Assembly (NCBI RefSeq): GCF_003097315.1
Contig: NZ_QDDL01000004.1
Span: 248,001 to 312,000, forward strand
From: Pelagibaculum spongiae
GTDB taxonomy: Bacteria; Pseudomonadota; Gammaproteobacteria; Enterobacterales; Pelagibaculaceae
Length of the DNA stretch: 64,000 nucleotides
Direction of reading: 5' to 3'
Shown piece after piece: positions 9,448 through 18,073 of the stretch. The notes under the pieces were generated by a model. It ran no database searches. It was not told the DNA's origin and saw nothing but the letters and a program-made list of their open reading frames with translations. Positions within the stretch are counted from its first letter, which is position 1. The number at the start of each line of letters is the position of its first letter. A program made the translations under genes and the position numbers.

Positions 9448-12400
9448 ACCAAGTTATTGCCTGGTTTGCAGGTAACCGGGTCGCCGCCAACCTGCTGATG
9501 TTAATGATTCTGGTCGGCGGTATTATGGCCCTGCCTGATACCCGAAAAGAATTATTTCCCAACTTAAGTCTGGATGCGATCAGCATTTCAACTGCCTATC
9601 CTGGTGCTTCGCCTGAATCAGTTGAAGGCCAAGTGACCGACCGACTAGAAGCCGCAATTGCCGATTTAGAAGGCATTCGCTCGATGACTTCTTTTAGTGG
9701 CGAGCATGGCAGCAGCATTTTATTAGAAGTCGATTATGGTTTTTCAGTTCGGGTATTAATTGATCAGGTAAAAACCCGCCTCGACGGCGTATCAGGTTTG
9801 CCTGATGATGTTGAAGCTTCTCGAGTCAAAGAAATCAGTGCCAAATTTGAAGTTGCCCGATTGGTTGTTTCTGGCGATATCGATTTACGTTCACTCGGTG
9901 CTCTGGCAACTCGGTTGCGCGAAAAACTACTCGAATATCCTTCGGTTAGTGATGTAGAAGTAACAGGCTTGCCGGATCAGGAAATGTTAATCGAACTTTC
10001 CCGGCAAACCATGCAGCGCTACCAAATTACCTTTTCTGAAGTTGCAGCGGTGGTTAGAGCTAGCTCACTGGATTTACCCGGTGGTTCAATACAAACCTCT
10101 GGCGGTGAAGTGCTGCTTCGTGGTGCTGGATTGCGTGAGTCGGTCGATGATTATCAAGATTTGGTACTCAGAGCTTTTCCCGATGGTAGCCGAATTACGT
10201 TGGCTGATATTGCCAAAGTATCTCTGAAGTTTGTCGAAGATGGCCAGCGGATTAAACACAATGGTCAGCCCGCAGTTGCGTTAAAAGTTAACCGGGTCGG
10301 CCAAGAAAATATTCTAGAAATTTCAGAAGCAATGCATGATTTAAAAGACAATCATGGCATGAATATTCCCCAGGGCGTTGAGCTATCGATGTGGCAAGAC
10401 ACCTCGAAATATTTCCGTAACCGGGTTGAATTGTTGACCGAAAATGCTGCTATCGGTCTATTTCTGGTGTTTGCATTACTGCTTTTGTTCATGCGACTGC
10501 AGCTAGCTTTTTGGGTTAGCTGCGGTATCGCGGTTTCATTTTTAGGTGCTTTTGCTGTGCTGCCTTTATTTGGCGGCTCAATCAATATGGTATCGCTGTT
10601 TGCCTTTATTCTGGTGCTGGGGATAGTGGTCGATGATGCGATTATTGTCGGCGAGAATATCTACAGTAAAAACCAAGCGGGTGAAGAGGGGCTAGATGCC
10701 GCAATTAATGGCGCAATCGAAGTGGCAAAGCCGGTTAGTTTTGCGATTGCCACCACCATTATCTCTTTCTTACCCTTGCTGTTTTTACCCGGTCCATCGG
10801 GCAAATTAATTTTGGCAATTCCTTTAGTGGTCATTGCTACCTTGTTGTTTTCTTGGGCCGAGTCGCTGTTAATTTTACCGGCGCACTTATCTGATGGAAA
10901 AAAACCAAACAATTACAAACGCAGTCGCATGGTTAAGGTTCAAGATAGCTTTGACGGTTGGTTGAACCGATTTTTGAAAAACTGGTACCAACCATTTTTA
11001 GAAAAAGCATTGTTCTGGAGATACGCAACCTTGTCGGCGTTTGTCGGTATGTTTGTTATTTCCGCGGTTCTACTCAGCAGTGGCTGGCTAAATACGGTGT
11101 TCTTCCCATCGGTTGATGTAGACACACCAAGCGCCCAATTAAAATTAGCAGTCGGCAGCGATTCAAAAGATCTAGAAATCGGTTTATATAAATTGGAACA
11201 AAGCGCTTTTGAATTGAAAAACCGTTTGGCGCAAGAAACTGGTCAACAGCAAATTAACGATGTAGTTACCCAGTGGAGCGGTGACAGCTCTGGCATGGTG
11301 TTAATCGAACTGGTTGACCCGGCACAGCGCTCGTTCTCCGGACAACAAATCATTGATCGTTGGCGTAAATTAACCGGCACGGTTGCTGAAGGTGCTCGGC
11401 TCGATTTCACTGCTTCAACCACCAAACCCGGTCCCGATATAAACATCGAATTATCCGGATTATCGGTTGAACAATTAAAGCGTGCGGCAGAAGGTTTGAA
11501 AGAAGCACTGGTGGCATTCCCCGGTGTTTATGAAATTCGAGATAGCTTCCAACAAGGTAAGCAGGAAGTTCGGATTAGCCTGAAAGATGAAGCGCGTGAT
11601 TTGGGCGTGACCTTCAACGAGATCGCAGCGCAAGTCAGGCAAGCTTTCCATGGCATGGAGCTTCAACAAATCCAACGTGGCAGCGATGAAATTAAAGTGC
11701 AACTGCGCTTACCAGAAGCCGAGCGCCGTTCTTTATGGCACTTGGAAAATCTGCTGATTAACTCCCCCGGTGGCAATGCTATTCCGCTACAAAATCTAGC
11801 TGAAATTAGTTACGGATTAAGCTCTAGCCGTATCAAGCATTACGAACAACGCAGAGTATTAAATGTGTCTGCCTATGTTGACCCGGGAATTAACAAGCCA
11901 AAACGCATTATGAATAGCCTGAAAAAGGATGGTTATCTAGCCAACGTATCGCAGAAATGGCCTGGTGTCAGTTGGTCGTTATCTGGCCAACAACGTTATC
12001 GCGATGAATTCACTGGCTATTTAAAGCAAGGCTTCACCATGGCAATGTTGGCAATGTATGTGCTGATGGCTATTTTATTCCGCTCTTACGCCCAGCCAAT
12101 TTTGGTAATGACTGCCGTGCCATTTGGCATGGTCGGCGCTTTATTGGGTCATTTGGTGATGGGGGTCGATGTCACGCTGTGGTCTTTTGTCGGCATGATT
12201 GCGGTCAGCGGGGTGGTTGTAAATGACAACCTAGTGCTGGTCGATTACGTCAACCGTGCCAGAGAAAAAGGCGCGTCATTAATTAGCGCACTGAAAGCCG
12301 CAGGTATGGCGCGTTTTCGGCCAATTGTGCTTACTTCATTAACTACCTTTGCCGGTTTGCTGTCTCTAATGTTTGAGACCAGCTCTTCGGCACAGTTTTT

Positions 12401-12794
12401 AATTCCGATGGCAGTGTCATTAGCTTTTGGTGTTTTATTCGCCACTTTAATCAGCTTGGTATTGGTGCCTAGTTTGTATCACTTGCTGCATGACTGGGAG
12501 CACTGGCTGAGTAATCCGGGGAAATCTTGGTTTAGCTTTTGGAAATCATCCGCTGATTTCGATTTATCAGCGCAAATGTCAATGGATCAAATGCCACTCA
12601 ACATGACTTTGGAATCAGCCTATGAAGCGGGTTTTCAGGCGGCGGTTGATGGTTTTCCTGGTGGTGCTGTTGATCGTGCGGCAGCGCATACCGCAGCTTG
12701 CCCAAGTCAGTTTGCATCGGAAGAATTACAAGCAGGTTGGGAGGCAGGTTTTGCTGATGGCCTGGAAGAGGGAAATCCTCCGGTAACGGTTTAG
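9444..12794 (+). CDS. RND-family efflux permease with C-terminal RMF-like tail
   Basis: Proton-driven resistance-nodulation-division pump of the HAE1-like group, about 1116 residues. It starts with the usual first helix followed by DTRKELFPNLSLDAISIST, has two large periplasmic loops, and has two sets of six membrane helices; VLGIVVDDAIIVGENI in the first set contains the conserved Asp pair of the proton relay. The last 70 or so residues (about nt 12580-12794) lie beyond the final helix and are not typical of the family: AYEAGFQAAVDGF and ACPSQFASEELQAGWEAGF resemble ribosome modulation factor, RMF/PF04957. It forms an operon with the adaptor gene. No outer-membrane channel gene is next to it, so it probably uses a TolC-type protein encoded elsewhere. 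It may export the NRPS product or protect against it. Confidence 0.92.
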   Translation: MNQVIAWFAGNRVAANLLMLMILVGGIMALPDTRKELFPNLSLDAISISTAYPGASPESVEGQVTDRLEAAIADLEGIRSMTSFSGEHGSSILLEVDYGFSVRVLIDQVKTRLDGVSGLPDDVEASRVKEISAKFEVARLVVSGDIDLRSLGALATRLREKLLEYPSVSDVEVTGLPDQEMLIELSRQTMQRYQITFSEVAAVVRASSLDLPGGSIQTSGGEVLLRGAGLRESVDDYQDLVLRAFPDGSRITLADIAKVSLKFVEDGQRIKHNGQPAVALKVNRVGQENILEISEAMHDLKDNHGMNIPQGVELSMWQDTSKYFRNRVELLTENAAIGLFLVFALLLLFMRLQLAFWVSCGIAVSFLGAFAVLPLFGGSINMVSLFAFILVLGIVVDDAIIVGENIYSKNQAGEEGLDAAINGAIEVAKPVSFAIATTIISFLPLLFLPGPSGKLILAIPLVVIATLLFSWAESLLILPAHLSDGKKPNNYKRSRMVKVQDSFDGWLNRFLKNWYQPFLEKALFWRYATLSAFVGMFVISAVLLSSGWLNTVFFPSVDVDTPSAQLKLAVGSDSKDLEIGLYKLEQSAFELKNRLAQETGQQQINDVVTQWSGDSSGMVLIELVDPAQRSFSGQQIIDRWRKLTGTVAEGARLDFTASTTKPGPDINIELSGLSVEQLKRAAEGLKEALVAFPGVYEIRDSFQQGKQEVRISLKDEARDLGVTFNEIAAQVRQAFHGMELQQIQRGSDEIKVQLRLPEAERRSLWHLENLLINSPGGNAIPLQNLAEISYGLSSSRIKHYEQRRVLNVSAYVDPGINKPKRIMNSLKKDGYLANVSQKWPGVSWSLSGQQRYRDEFTGYLKQGFTMAMLAMYVLMAILFRSYAQPILVMTAVPFGMVGALLGHLVMGVDVTLWSFVGMIAVSGVVVNDNLVLVDYVNRAREKGASLISALKAAGMARFRPIVLTSLTTFAGLLSLMFETSSSAQFLIPMAVSLAFGVLFATLISLVLVPSLYHLLHDWEHWLSNPGKSWFSFWKSSADFDLSAQMSMDQMPLNMTLESAYEAGFQAAVDGFPGGAVDRAAAHTAACPSQFASEELQAGWEAGFADGLEEGNPPVTV

Positions 12795-12881
12795 GTAAAA
12801 TTAAAGCTCGGAATCAATAAGCCATGGATGGCGAAAGTTGAGTTTGGTATGAAGTTGCGGATTTAACTTCCCTGTCCATGG

Positions 12882-12916
12882 GTCCCCGCCTTCCTTGGCG
12901 AGGATGACGCGGGGAC
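12882..12916. repeat. REP-like hairpin
   Basis: GTCCCCGC (12882-12889) pairs with GCGGGGAC (12909-12916) around an inner GCC/GGC stem and the common intergenic word GAGGATGAC. A related but weaker element occurs at about 38372-38432, and a possible third at about 27225-27300. It lies in the gap between the RND gene and the next membrane protein. Confidence 0.6.
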
Positions 12917-12960
12917 AAGCAAGTGCCGTGGAATACATAATAAAAAAAATAGGAATTCAG

Positions 12961-14898
12961 ATGAAGTCTCTGGTTGTCATCGGCCAAAAACTGGCCGCAT
13001 GGAGTGGTTTTCCACTTTTATTATTGTTAATCATGCTCGGTATTTATTTGCCAACGCTCAATGGCAATCTAGCTGCCGATGACTTGGCGATGGTTCACTT
13101 AGTCCAGCAATCAGACGCTAGCTTCAGCGACAAAATAAATAATATGTACAACTTCACCGCCGATAAAACGGTCTGGATGGAGTATGGCAACTTGCCTTGG
13201 TGGAGCGATGACCAGCTAAAAATTAATTTCTGGCGACCTTTATCTGCCGCCACTTTATGGGTGGATTACACCTTTTGGCCCAACCAACCGGTATTAACGC
13301 ATATACACAGCACGCTATGGTTTTTGCTTATGCTGCTGGCGGGTTGGATGCTCTACAAAGAATTACTACCTAGAAAACTGGCAGCATTAGCACTAATTTT
13401 ATTGGCGCTGGATGTCAGCTTGCGAATTCCCGTTAGCTGGATTGCTAACCGAAATGCTCTTATTTCTGCCGCCTTCGGTTTGTTTGCTGTTTACAGCCAT
13501 ATTCAGTGGCGCAGAAAACAAGGCAACCGCTGGCTAATCGGTTCACTGATTCTGCTGACCTTGTCATTGCTCGGTGGCGAGTCAGGCATTACGGTTTGGA
13601 TCTATCTATTCGCCTACGCCTTATCGCTCGACCCTCAATACCGACGTTTACGTGCCTTTGCCGCTTTAATACCAGCCACAGCGATCATCATTGGCTGGCG
13701 ACTGCTGTACACCCAGCTGGGTTATGGTGTTGCTGAAACGCCGCTTTATACCGATCCCGGCGCAGATCTAATCGCCTTTGTTTGGTTGTTAGTAGAACGA
13801 GCGCCTTATTTATTGTTTGGGCAATTAACCGGTATCGATCCGCTGTATTACAAGTTGTTATCGCCAGAATGGAAACAACTCGGCAGCATTATTCTGCTAG
13901 TGCCTTTAGTGGGTTTGTTATTGCTGGCATTTCGTTTATTTAAACATTCGCCAAAAGCGCAGTTCTTTTTGCTAGCGACCATGGGTGCAACCGTTCCGGT
14001 GACCGCCAACGGCCTTGTAAGTGGCCGATTGTTAGCCTTTGTAACACCGGCTGCCATGGGGCTTTTAGCGCTGTTTTTACATTGGGCGTTAACTGAAAAA
14101 GGTTGGGGCAAAAAACTGGTTGCCTGGCCGCTGTTAATTTGTAACTTGCCAATGGCATTGGCCACTTTGATATTGCTCAATTTCTACGTCACGGTAAATG
14201 TTGAACATCAGGTCAAACTAGTTCGCCAATTAGCCAGCCAAGCCGCTGGGCCATCTGAATCACAATCTGAGCCGCAACTGGGTAGCGAAGTTGGCAATCA
14301 ACTGAAAAATAACCAAAGAGTCATACTGCTAAACCCCAGCTCGCCGTATCAATTTTTGTTTGTTCCACTGCATTCAGAATATTTCAAAAGCTATGCGCCT
14401 TTGAGTTTGCGCAGTTTGCTGCCAGGTCACCAAAACCTCAAGCTGCAGCGCAAGGCGGAAAATCAGCTAACCATTACTGGCGATAACCAGCCTTTGGTGA
14501 TGTATCACGGCGATAAATTACCTACCAACAGTAATTTGCACCCTTTGCACGGAAAGAAAATGTTTACCGACACTTTCCGCGATTCACCAATACCCGATGG
14601 TTTTACCCGCGAGTTAAGTGATTTGAAAATCACCTATCAAAAAGCATTATCCAGTGGATTAAACGGCCAGCAGCTTGATGGTATCGAAGTTAAGCTACTG
14701 CGAGACCAGTCTGAGTTCAGCTGGGTTTATTGGGATTGGCAAAGCAAGAAATACCTTACATTGAAGCTGCCTGAAATCGGACAAACCCTTTTAATTAACG
14801 GGCCTTTTTCTAGCAAAACTAAAGTGGAAAGCCCCGTTAAACCACCAACTAAACCCGGTGCAGCAGATGCAGCCAATACAATAGAAGAGGGCGTTTAA
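12961..14898 (+). CDS. TMTC/GT-C-like multi-pass membrane protein
   Basis: An integral membrane protein of about 645 residues with roughly 11-13 hydrophobic segments in the first two thirds and a soluble C-terminal part (about residues 440-645). An early luminal Asp pair (LAADDLAM), FWRPLS and SWIANRNALISAAFG recall TMTC-type or GT-C glycosyltransferases that use polyprenyl-linked donors; the exact reaction is not known. AGGA at about 12951 fixes the ATG at 12961, not the upstream frame start at 12895, which runs through the REP-like region. The stop overlaps the next gene region (TAAAATG), so it is coupled to the acyltransferase. A role in decorating the exported product or a surface glycan is an inference. 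Confidence 0.6.
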   Translation: MKSLVVIGQKLAAWSGFPLLLLLIMLGIYLPTLNGNLAADDLAMVHLVQQSDASFSDKINNMYNFTADKTVWMEYGNLPWWSDDQLKINFWRPLSAATLWVDYTFWPNQPVLTHIHSTLWFLLMLLAGWMLYKELLPRKLAALALILLALDVSLRIPVSWIANRNALISAAFGLFAVYSHIQWRRKQGNRWLIGSLILLTLSLLGGESGITVWIYLFAYALSLDPQYRRLRAFAALIPATAIIIGWRLLYTQLGYGVAETPLYTDPGADLIAFVWLLVERAPYLLFGQLTGIDPLYYKLLSPEWKQLGSIILLVPLVGLLLLAFRLFKHSPKAQFFLLATMGATVPVTANGLVSGRLLAFVTPAAMGLLALFLHWALTEKGWGKKLVAWPLLICNLPMALATLILLNFYVTVNVEHQVKLVRQLASQAAGPSESQSEPQLGSEVGNQLKNNQRVILLNPSSPYQFLFVPLHSEYFKSYAPLSLRSLLPGHQNLKLQRKAENQLTITGDNQPLVMYHGDKLPTNSNLHPLHGKKMFTDTFRDSPIPDGFTRELSDLKITYQKALSSGLNGQQLDGIEVKLLRDQSEFSWVYWDWQSKKYLTLKLPEIGQTLLINGPFSSKTKVESPVKPPTKPGAADAANTIEEGV

Positions 14899-14899
14899 A

Positions 14900-16312
14900 A
14901 TGTTCAGGAGAATTTTGAGCGCCTGGTCACTCAGGCGAAATCTGAAAAGCATTTTTGTTCGACCCCATGCGACTTATCAGTCGTTAGATGGCATTCGCGC
15001 CATTTCAATGTTCTGGGTGGTGTTCGCCCATGTTTTGATGGGCGTGGACATTCTATGTAAAAACGGTTTTTGCCAAGCCAGCGATGCAATGAGTTGGATT
15101 GATAATATGCCGGTATCGCTGTGGTTTGTTTGGCACGGTTTTAAAGTGCTCGATACCTTTTTCGTACTCAGCGGCTTTCTAATTGGTTCTTTGCTGTTTT
15201 TTGAAGAGAAAAAGAAAGGTTCAATTAACCTCAAACGCTTCTACTGGCGGCGATATCTACGGCTGATGCCGGTTTACGGCTTTGTAATTTTGCTATTCGT
15301 TTGGCTGGGTATTGAAGAACCGACGCAACCTTATATTTGGGCCAACATCTTTTATGTAAACAACTTCCTTGAATACAAACAGATGTTTATGAACTGGACC
15401 TGGTCACTAGCAGTAGAAGAACAGTTCTACCTGTTGTTGCCTTTGCTGTTGATTGGATTTTTCTTTAAGAGCAAACACAAGATTTCTTTAATCGTTGGCA
15501 TGTTTGTGCTGTCTTTTATCATCCGGTTAGGCATTTTACTGGCCAACCCAGATGTTGCATCGATCAGCTTTACCAACCAGCTATTTCACGGTCAGCCTGG
15601 CTACAGCCCTCGCTACTTTGAAGTCATCTACGACAATATTTACAGTCGCTATGGACCATTCTGCGTCGGGGTACTTGCTGCTTGGTTGTATATTCAAAAA
15701 CCGCAACAGCTAGAACATTTCTTCAAACAACGCTGGGTGCTTTCATCGTCGCTATTTCTGCTCAGTACGGCATTTTTAGTCGCTATCTGCTGGTTCCCAT
15801 TATTCAAAAGTGATTTTGAATTAACCGGTTGGCTGAAAATTGCTTATGAAACCAGCCACCACAATTTATGGGCAATGGCGATTGGTTATTCAATGCTAGC
15901 GTTTATGTTTCCGGTCGGCTTGGCAAGAATCTTTAACTGGTTCCTTTCTTGGAAGATCTGGTACCCGGTAGCGCAATTGTCATACTCCACCTACCTATTG
16001 CATGTGCCCATTATTATTGGTGCCTATCAACTGGTTGCCATCAACCGCCACCCAGAACTACTGGCAATATTCAAAGAATCTGGAATGCCAGGAATTATGT
16101 CCGCTGGCATTTTAAATCGATTGACCATGGCGGATATCGGTTGGGTATTTGCCGTAACGGTGTTGGTTTCATTTGCACTGGGCATGGTCTGTTATCTGCT
16201 GATTGAAAAACCATTAATGAATTTGCGCCCGCAGGAGAAGAAGAAACCACAGCACACCTTGGAAGTCGGTGCAGAGAAAGAATGGAAAAAGACGCATAAA
16301 CCAGCAGCTTAG
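14900..16312 (+). CDS. OafA/YrhL-type acyltransferase (acyltransferase-3 family)
   Basis: Inner-membrane acyltransferase of the acyltransferase-3 family, which moves acetyl or longer acyl groups onto sugars or lipids on the periplasmic side. The family motif R-X10-H is visible in GIRAISMFWVVFAHVL, and WSLAVEEQFYLLLPLLL is the usual motif in a later helix. About 10 membrane helices, 470 residues, without the C-terminal SGNH domain some relatives have. It starts just after the previous stop with GAGG upstream. It is the last gene of the left operon; its stop codon is the loop of a strong terminator. Confidence 0.85.
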   Translation: MFRRILSAWSLRRNLKSIFVRPHATYQSLDGIRAISMFWVVFAHVLMGVDILCKNGFCQASDAMSWIDNMPVSLWFVWHGFKVLDTFFVLSGFLIGSLLFFEEKKKGSINLKRFYWRRYLRLMPVYGFVILLFVWLGIEEPTQPYIWANIFYVNNFLEYKQMFMNWTWSLAVEEQFYLLLPLLLIGFFFKSKHKISLIVGMFVLSFIIRLGILLANPDVASISFTNQLFHGQPGYSPRYFEVIYDNIYSRYGPFCVGVLAAWLYIQKPQQLEHFFKQRWVLSSSLFLLSTAFLVAICWFPLFKSDFELTGWLKIAYETSHHNLWAMAIGYSMLAFMFPVGLARIFNWFLSWKIWYPVAQLSYSTYLLHVPIIIGAYQLVAINRHPELLAIFKESGMPGIMSAGILNRLTMADIGWVFAVTVLVSFALGMVCYLLIEKPLMNLRPQEKKKPQHTLEVGAEKEWKKTHKPAA

Positions 16313-16324
16313 GCTGCTGGTTTT
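16298..16324 (+). terminator. Rho-independent terminator after the NRPS/RND locus
   Basis: An 11-bp perfect stem (AAACCAGCAGC and GCTGCTGGTTT) with the loop TTAG, which contains the stop codon of the acyltransferase. The right arm ends in a short T run. It separates the left locus from the accessory operon starting at about 16.4 kb. Confidence 0.85.
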
Positions 16325-16413
16325 GCACTTTATCAAGTCATATTGACGGCTGTAACGGTGATTTCACTCTCATGTGGTAAAGTATCTCGAAAATCCGGCC
16401 GTTGCGTAACGAC

Positions 16414-18063
16414 ATGAATATCAATCTATCAGAAATTCTAGCTTGTAATGTTAAAGCAGGCGCTCCAATCATTCAAATAATCAGCCATGATTCATTACGC
16501 ATTCATGCTGAATGCATTGAATTATCTCAAAATAATGAGATCAACCGAACACTATATCTTTGGAACCGAGTTGAAGGCTTAAGGTATTACTCAGGTAGCT
16601 TAGAAAAAGTCGTAAAATCTAATATGAACTCTCTTGATGAAGTTTTAGACTGGTTTTTAGGTATTCAAGATGATGGTTTTTCAATTGAAGATGATAACGC
16701 GAGTAGCAACACTCCAACCGATAGTATATTACTGTTAGAAGATCCTCATTATGAACTAGAGGGGCAAAATCCTAATCTTTTCAGTAAATTAAGGCTTTAT
16801 GCTTTAAGGAAAGGACAAGGCCTGTATTCTGATAGATCTCTGATATTTTCCCAGCCGATACCTCAGCTTCCAGTAGAGCTTGAAAAAGATACGCAAGTTT
16901 TTCATTTATCGCTGCCGGATAGAAACGCCTTAATGGTCTTACTGAATGCAACCAAAGATCAATATCATATAGATGAACGTGACTTTCAGGCTAGCTCCAG
17001 ACTTATAGATGCTGCATTAGGCTTATCTACATCTGAAGCTCAGTTGGCTTTTGCTAAAGCAGCTGTGATGAAAAGAAGATTAACTGAGTCTGAGATCGAT
17101 TTGGTTGTTGCAGAGAAAGAGCAAGTAATCAAAAAATCCGGTTTACTTGAGTATTTTCATCCTCAAGTCGGATTGGACGATGTTGGCGGATTAAAAAACC
17201 TAAAGAATTGGTTGGAACGCCGAAAAAATGCTTACACAGAAGATGCTCGTGAGTTTGGTCTCGAGTACCCCAAAGGGGTTCTGATGTTAGGACTTCCTGG
17301 AACAGGAAAAAGTCTTGCAGCAAAAGCGGTATCAAGTAATTGGCAGTTACCGCTTTTACGCCTTGATATGGGGAAGGTATTTGGGGGTGTTGTTGGACAG
17401 TCAGAAGAGAATATACGAAATGCACTGCAGATGGCAGAAACCATAGCTCCATGTATTTTATGGATAGACGAAATTGAAAAAGGACTATCCGGAATGCAAA
17501 GTTCAGGCAGTAGTGATGGCGGAACCACGGCGCGGGTACTTGGAACTTTCCTTACTTGGATGCAAGAAAAAACCAGTCCTGTTTTTGTACTTGCTACTGC
17601 CAATAATATAGAAATGCTTCCTCCTGAATTACTCAGAAAAGGCCGTGTCGACGAAATATTTTTTGTCGACCTCCCTGTTTTAGAAGAACGTATAGAAATA
17701 CTGACCATTCACTTAAAAAAACGCGATGATCGCCATGAGTTATTCACTGATAGCGAACTACAAAAATTAGGAGCGCTAAGTCGAGGGTTCACTGGTGCTG
17801 AGCTTGAAGAAGCAGTAAAGGAAGCTCTTTTTATGGCATTCAGTGAACATTCTGAAGTGACATATTTGCAAATTTCTGAAGCTATAAAATCAACTTCTCC
17901 ATTGTCTGTCACTATGCATGAAACCATCAGTGATACTCGTAAGTGGATTGATGGCAGAGCAGTTTCTGCTAGTGATGCAAAGCCGGAACCATTGATAGGT
18001 GACAAAATTTCACAAAGCCCGAGGCTTCAGCAGGAAAGCAGAAATCCATTTGTAAAACGATAA
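16414..18063 (+). CDS. Ycf46-like AAA+ ATPase
   Basis: AAA+ ATPase with an N-terminal region of about 200 residues of the kind found in cyanobacterial/plastid Ycf46, a linker with many charged residues, and a C-terminal AAA domain of the FtsH/Vps4 style. Visible motifs: Walker A GLPGTGKS (about residue 293), Walker B LWIDEIEKG (about 349), sensor region VLATANNIEMLPPELLRKGR with Arg-finger-like residues, and a sensor-2 helix in GFTGAELEEAV. It is the first gene of a seven-gene operon. The longest frame begins with TTG at 16402; ATG at 16414 is preferred, although neither has a clear ribosome-binding site. The assignment to the Ycf46 group rests on pattern recall; the ATPase call itself is certain. 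It probably remodels a protein or nucleoprotein target together with the helicase downstream. Confidence 0.85.
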   Translation: MNINLSEILACNVKAGAPIIQIISHDSLRIHAECIELSQNNEINRTLYLWNRVEGLRYYSGSLEKVVKSNMNSLDEVLDWFLGIQDDGFSIEDDNASSNTPTDSILLLEDPHYELEGQNPNLFSKLRLYALRKGQGLYSDRSLIFSQPIPQLPVELEKDTQVFHLSLPDRNALMVLLNATKDQYHIDERDFQASSRLIDAALGLSTSEAQLAFAKAAVMKRRLTESEIDLVVAEKEQVIKKSGLLEYFHPQVGLDDVGGLKNLKNWLERRKNAYTEDAREFGLEYPKGVLMLGLPGTGKSLAAKAVSSNWQLPLLRLDMGKVFGGVVGQSEENIRNALQMAETIAPCILWIDEIEKGLSGMQSSGSSDGGTTARVLGTFLTWMQEKTSPVFVLATANNIEMLPPELLRKGRVDEIFFVDLPVLEERIEILTIHLKKRDDRHELFTDSELQKLGALSRGFTGAELEEAVKEALFMAFSEHSEVTYLQISEAIKSTSPLSVTMHETISDTRKWIDGRAVSASDAKPEPLIGDKISQSPRLQQESRNPFVKR

Positions 18064-18073
18064 GGATATTGCA

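Noticed and set aside
16324-16413. Promoter with TTGACG at 16343 before the Ycf46-like gene
   Set aside because: No acceptable -10 box lies at the right distance, so it is not called.
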